Shown piece by piece: positions 60,077 through 64,000 of a stretch of 64,000 nt of DNA. The notes below the pieces were generated by a model. It saw only the letters and a program-made list of their open reading frames with translations, had not been told where the DNA came from and ran no database searches. A program made the translations under genes and the position numbers. The stretch covers positions 19,085,501 to 19,149,500 of the forward strand of contig OW203992.1 of the NCBI GenBank assembly GCA_934047225.1, read 5' to 3'. This DNA is from Ypsolopha sequella. Taxonomy: Eukaryota > Arthropoda > Insecta > Lepidoptera > Ypsolophidae. Positions within the stretch are counted from its first letter, which is position 1, and each line of letters starts with the position of its first letter.

Positions 60077-61064
60077 ATGGTAAATTGCAGTATTTTAAGC
60101 TGTAAAAGCCGGAGTGAGCGAAAAGAGAGCAACATAACCTTTCATTCGTAAGTGTTTATGTTTTGCGATTTTATGATGTTCAAATCTATGGTAGTAAATG
60201 ACATCACAATTAAACTATTTGGCACATCTTTTAGTTACCTTTACACTGAAAATATTAGAGTAATTTATGAAAATCTTTTGTTTATTTTTCGTATTAACCA
60301 TATCAAATTATGAAGGGCATGCTAAAGCATACATCTGCACTATGGTTGTGAAAATTCAATTTAGTCGAGTTATAGTGACTTCAGTACTTCCATGAGAGAA
60401 AAAAGTATTTTACCCATTAATTCGGGTAAATAATATACAGCCTTACTTTATATCCCAGATATTAATATTTTTCAATAGTAATAATAAATAAGTAGAAAAT
60501 TTAAATAATTCGTTAGTCCTGTTGCCAGTGTTGCCAGCTAAAAGACGATGTTATAAATATTCAACAAAGTCGGTGCATTTTTTTTCACGTGTTTGTTTAT
60601 CGAATGGCAAACCTATATTCTTACAGGTATCCGGCTGATCTGACTCTAAGGAACGTGTGGATGAGAGCTGCGGGTCTTACGGATTGATAACCTATAATAA
60701 TATTAATAATATTCCCGTGTTTGTTCCAAGCACTTTGAGAGGCATCGTTTTAGAGTAACAAACTGCCGGACTATTCTCACGAAAGACCAAGACTTTTGGC
60801 CAAAAAAACCCTCTACAGAATCTTTTGCAAGAGTGCATGAAAAAGTGTTTTAATTTAAATTTGTTTTCAGAGCTGTCAGACCACTTCGATGAGCAATCTA
60901 TTATTGATAGCCACTATCCGCTTTTGACAAAATGTATATGTAAAAAATATCTAAACACGAGAATATATCATCATAAAAAAATTGTTGATGGTGGGGAAAA
61001 AATAAGAAACTTTTACACAAAGCTTGTTTTATTCAAAGGGCAGTGCTTTTTTTGTCATGTGTAG
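60077..61064 (+). pseudogene. Internally deleted THAP / P-element-like transposase remnant
   Basis: Exon 60077-60147 reads MVNCSILSCKSRSERKESN and ends CATTC|GTAAGT. Exon 2 from 60627 continues SYPADLTLRNVWMRAAGLTD, then stops. RVCSKHFERHRF follows in another frame near 60725. Together they give the C2CH order C..C ... W ... C..HF of a THAP DNA-binding domain. At 60825-61064 another frame reads LLTKCICKKYLNTRIYHH and FYTKLVLFKGQ, the usual C-terminus of P-element-like (THAP9-type) transposases. N- and C-terminal ends lie only about 100 bp apart, so the catalytic middle is gone. Stops and frameshifts exclude function. Confidence 0.6.
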
Positions 61065-61763
61065 TGGTTGGCAAACAGGCTGACGGTAACTGTTCATCGC
61101 CAGCTATAGTATTGTTGTTGGCCTAATAAACTCAAATCCGTGTTTTTTTGCATATATTTTGTTTTCCGTGACCGTGATTCGTTAGACTTAAAGCTCCTAA
61201 GTAGTGCCAATATTTGGAAAATTAAAAAATATTGGAAAAATTGCATACATACATTCATTGTTCCTAGTAAACATAAATAGTAGTAAATAAAGTATGTTAT
61301 GAAAACATCTTTTTTTTTTTTTCGGGTTACATGTTTTGATCATGGCAGTTATTTCGTGTCCGGTCGGTCGGCTGTAGATTTTTATGCGCATTATTTGTAC
61401 GAGTATCTTTTATTTGTCAAATAAAAAACACATTTGGGGAGTTTAGGTTTCGTGTTGGCAACCCAGGGTAAGTACTTGCTGCGTAGAAAGAGAATACTAT
61501 AGAATGCTGGACGTCTTCCTTTCCACTCGCACAAATAAAGATAGAAAATAGCTAATTTCCTGTGAAAAAAAGAGACAGAGCTTGACATTTTTTGTCCCTT
61601 ATCGCGTGCCAGCTTTTTCAAGGTCAGCACATCATGTGCTAAACAAAGTTTGACGTTTATTACGCGTTCGAAGGAGGTTGTTGGTAAAACGAGTTGAATT
61701 TTGTGTGTTTAACCCGAAATATATGAAATATTTGTTTCAAATTGAAGGGGCTAGACCTGCAAA

Positions 61764-61834
61764 ATGGTGCGGTGCAGTGTTTTGGGCTATAAAAGCGATA
61801 GCGAGACGAAAATTAACGGATTGTCCTTTCACTT
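61764..61834 (+). pseudogene. Second THAP first exon, zinc Cys changed to Tyr
   Basis: MVRCSVLGYKSDSETKINGL, donor CACTT|GTAATT. The exon is 71 nt, the same as that of the 60077 remnant, and the leader resembles it (TTTTTGTCCCTTATCGCGTG). The second zinc-binding Cys of the THAP finger is Tyr. No following exon was recognised. Confidence 0.5.
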
Positions 61835-61839
61835 GTAAT

Positions 61840-62735
61840 TAATTGAAATTTTTTGTTACTTGAGTTATTAGATCCGATTTTTCACATTCTGTGGTTCCTT
61901 ACCGGTTTAAATAAAACATCTAAACGTGTTTCAAGATAAAATAAGTGCTCTTTTATGCATTTTTAGTTGATGATTTTATATAACCTCGAAACTTTAGTGT
62001 TGCCATTTTTTTTCCGCGAATAGTACCCCATATGAGGGGAAATAGTACGCAAATGAAATAAATAAAGTTGATATTGGATCTGCTCAGAGATTTCCCAACA
62101 AACCAGAGTTAGATACTCAATTTATGGATTGCAGCTAATGGAAGAACTGGCTGGGTACCTAAAAAGAGTTGTTATAATGTTGCACTCCACCATATAGTAA
62201 ATTTCGTTTTCCATACTCAGTCATCACATTTTCTTTCTCCAATTTGCACAGATTAAATTATGTTAAGGTGTGTTAATTCGAAAACTATTTCAAGATTTTG
62301 GTTCTATAAGCCCTATTTAAGAACTTGTGATCTACAAAACTTCATGATGATGAATATTTTTACGAAAAAGCTGCAACTTCCATTTGCCTTCGTGGGACGT
62401 CACATGAGACATAGCTGTTTAGAAATGTCTCCTTTGCTATCAAGATAAATTTATAATAATCTGTTTCCAACTAATTTGACAGATGAGAAGACAGACAGAC
62501 CACTTTTTTTATAAGCAATCACACATCGCAGTTGGTATAATGTCTAAAATTCTCAAGTGACGTCATAGCCGACAATTCTTTCAGAAATCATAAAAAAATA
62601 ATTTTTATTTTTTCCCAAAATAATGAAAACCATGTCCTAAAATGGCGTATAATCTGTTAAAAAAATATTTTAGATATTAAGGTTCATTAGGAAATAACAT
62701 TTTATTACATTGTTTTTCAAGGTAAGTAGGTACTT
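61840..62735. other. Gene-free interval
   Basis: AT-rich sequence with no supportable exon or repeat structure. It may be the deleted remainder of the THAP element. Confidence 0.35.
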
Positions 62736-62738
62736 ATT

Positions 62739-62903
62739 AAAGCCGATTCTGAAGGCTTTAATTTTAGTTTTAGTGCTGTCAAAACTAAATTTTCTTCATT
62801 GCAAAATAGTCCTCAGGTTTTAGAAACAGGAGTTAAATTACTTCGGAAAATTTTAGGTTTTGATGGCACTATAACTAAAATTAAAGCCTTCAGAATCGGC
62901 TTT
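62739..62903. mobile_element. TA-type palindromic MITE, copy D
   Basis: 165 bp, AAAGCCGATTCTGAAGGC ... GCCTTCAGAATCGGCTTT, TA flanks. Closely matches copy C at 22282. Confidence 0.85.
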
Positions 62904-63059
62904 ACTATGTACTTAAATAAAAATTTTTGAAAATGTTTGAGTTATGATTTTATTTATTACCTTTATCTTTCCATTCACTGTTTGACTTTTACAAGTATAC
63001 CTTAATATTAATTAAGTAACACGAAATCTGAAATTAGTTTGTTAAAAATCACTAAAACT

Positions 63060-63182
63060 TCTCTAGAATACCCAACACAGAACTGATATATGCATCGTTC
63101 AAATATATGACCGAACGGGAATTGAAACTGAAACCCTCGGCCTTGCCTCGCCACTGAAGGCAGTACCCATTACACTATACGG
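63060..63182 (-). repeat. tRNA-derived SINE fragment
   Basis: On the minus strand CCCGTATAGTGTAATGGGTA is followed by CTGCCTTCAG, GAGGGTTTCAGTTTCAATTC, then CATATATTTGAACGATGC and GTTCTGTGTTGGGTATTC. This is the tRNA-like head and tail order of common lepidopteran SINEs. Confidence 0.65.
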
Positions 63183-63743
63183 GTTGTCTCATGAATATAA
63201 CTAGTACGAAACCCGGGGTAAAATTACATAAGAGAGGGCAACCCTAATTATTTATGTACTTGTGTCTTCTGTCCCTTTCGGTGACACGCTAGGCCGCAGT
63301 CTATGGTATCCTATGTCTATGACTTGCTGCATATCTCCATCTCAAACGTATACGCGAGTGACTCGTCTATCTATACTCTGTCTACGGTTGAAAATACACC
63401 TAATATTTAAAAAAAAAACTGAACTGTGGTGTTCAACAGAAATAACAAACGCGGTCGCGTTCATAAATCAGGGTTAGCGACACGGGTTGTAATGCTACTT
63501 CTGTCGCACGCCTTGAAAATTGTATACGCTGTCCTGCTGTTGGAACTAGTCGAAATTTTAATTTTATGAACGGCTAACAGCTGTTTTTGACATACCAACA
63601 TTCGAGCGGTAGATACGCCATTTTGAAAAAAAAAATATGTCATCAGATGGATTAAGCCAGAAGCTGGTTCATTTTATTAGTTTTGTCAATAATATTGCAT
63701 TTACATTTTAGATAAATAGGTATCTATCGCGAAATCCTACAAA

Positions 63744-64000
63744 ATGTCCCAATTAAAGTCTAGCAAGAAGATTAAATGGGCTTTAGACTACAATCCAAAG
63801 TAAGTAACCTATATTTAAAATAGGTACCTGATGATGTGATTTACAACTAGACCGTCAACATTACATTAATTTATTCAACGTTTTAGGTCTCGTGCACCAT
63901 CGGCCGACCTACCCTCCCCACCAGGATTCAGCCAATCAACAAGCGCTAATTACACGGAAACTTCCAAAGACAGTGATTCAAATTTGCTGCTCATAAAGAA
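63744..64000 (+). CDS. EMC4: ER membrane protein complex subunit 4, 5' end only
   Basis: EMC4 is a membrane subunit of the ER complex that inserts transmembrane proteins. Exon 1 is 63744-63799, MSQLKSSKKIKWALDYNPK with donor AA|GTAAGT. Exon 2 begins at 63887, keeps frame, and reads LPSPPGFSQSTS ... DSDSNLLLIKK to the window edge. The KKIKWALDY start, the short Pro-Gly stretch (PSPPGF) and the LL.KK just before the expected WD.ALGP motif match the N-terminus of animal EMC4. The membrane segments lie beyond the window. The start ATG is the first in frame and directly precedes the conserved basic block. Confidence 0.75.

Overview
The window looks like nuclear DNA of a moth or butterfly (Lepidoptera). 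It is AT-rich, has intron-split insect-type housekeeping genes with GT..AG junctions, and is dense in short DNA transposons, foldback elements and tRNA-derived SINE fragments of the kind common in lepidopteran genomes. I saw no bacterial or viral gene organisation. All exon models were built by hand from reading frames, splice consensus and family similarity. No database search or transcript data was available.

Six host genes can be read. (1) Lysyl-tRNA synthetase (+, 415-11391, 8 coding exons, about 581 aa), with a second leader at 479-582 reached from a downstream splice donor and predicted to encode the mitochondrial form. (2) An intronless OTUD6B-type deubiquitinase (-, 18746-19591). (3) A PAF-acetylhydrolase Ib catalytic-subunit homologue (+, 25381-27936, 4 exons) whose catalytic His is Ile. 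(4) NDUFAF6, a complex I assembly factor (-, 32796-35383, 5 exons). (5) Tyrosine aminotransferase (+, 47923-53801, 5 exons). (6) The first two exons of EMC4, running off the right edge (+, 63744-64000). They look functionally unrelated: ordinary single eukaryotic genes, not an operon.

The rest is mobile DNA and gene debris. The last LysRS intron holds a complete-looking 3.6-kb DNA transposon (6504-10114) with an intact 794-aa transposase, 11-bp terminal repeats, an ATTA target duplication and seven copies of a subterminal GTGACTGGTGGGACA motif. A diverged, frameshifted copy of one LysRS exon lies at 16690-16920. Just after the PAF-AH homologue lies a 3.1-kb foldback element with about 1-kb arms enclosing a spliced-type host gene fragment (28189-31290). 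Intron 4 of the aminotransferase carries a 1-kb terminal-repeat element containing a UMAD1-like (UMA domain) reading frame. THAP-type remnants occur at 38.1-39.6 kb, 60.1-61.1 kb and 61.8 kb. There is a Penelope-like GIY-YIG remnant at 24.1-24.5 kb, a decayed jockey-like retrotransposon at 56.7-59.3 kb, and a nearly perfect 159-bp-arm hairpin at 46.9-47.3 kb.

The most interesting points are the one-exon dual-targeting arrangement of LysRS, the two cases of host coding sequence inside terminal-repeat elements, and the dead-enzyme signature of the PAF-AH homologue.
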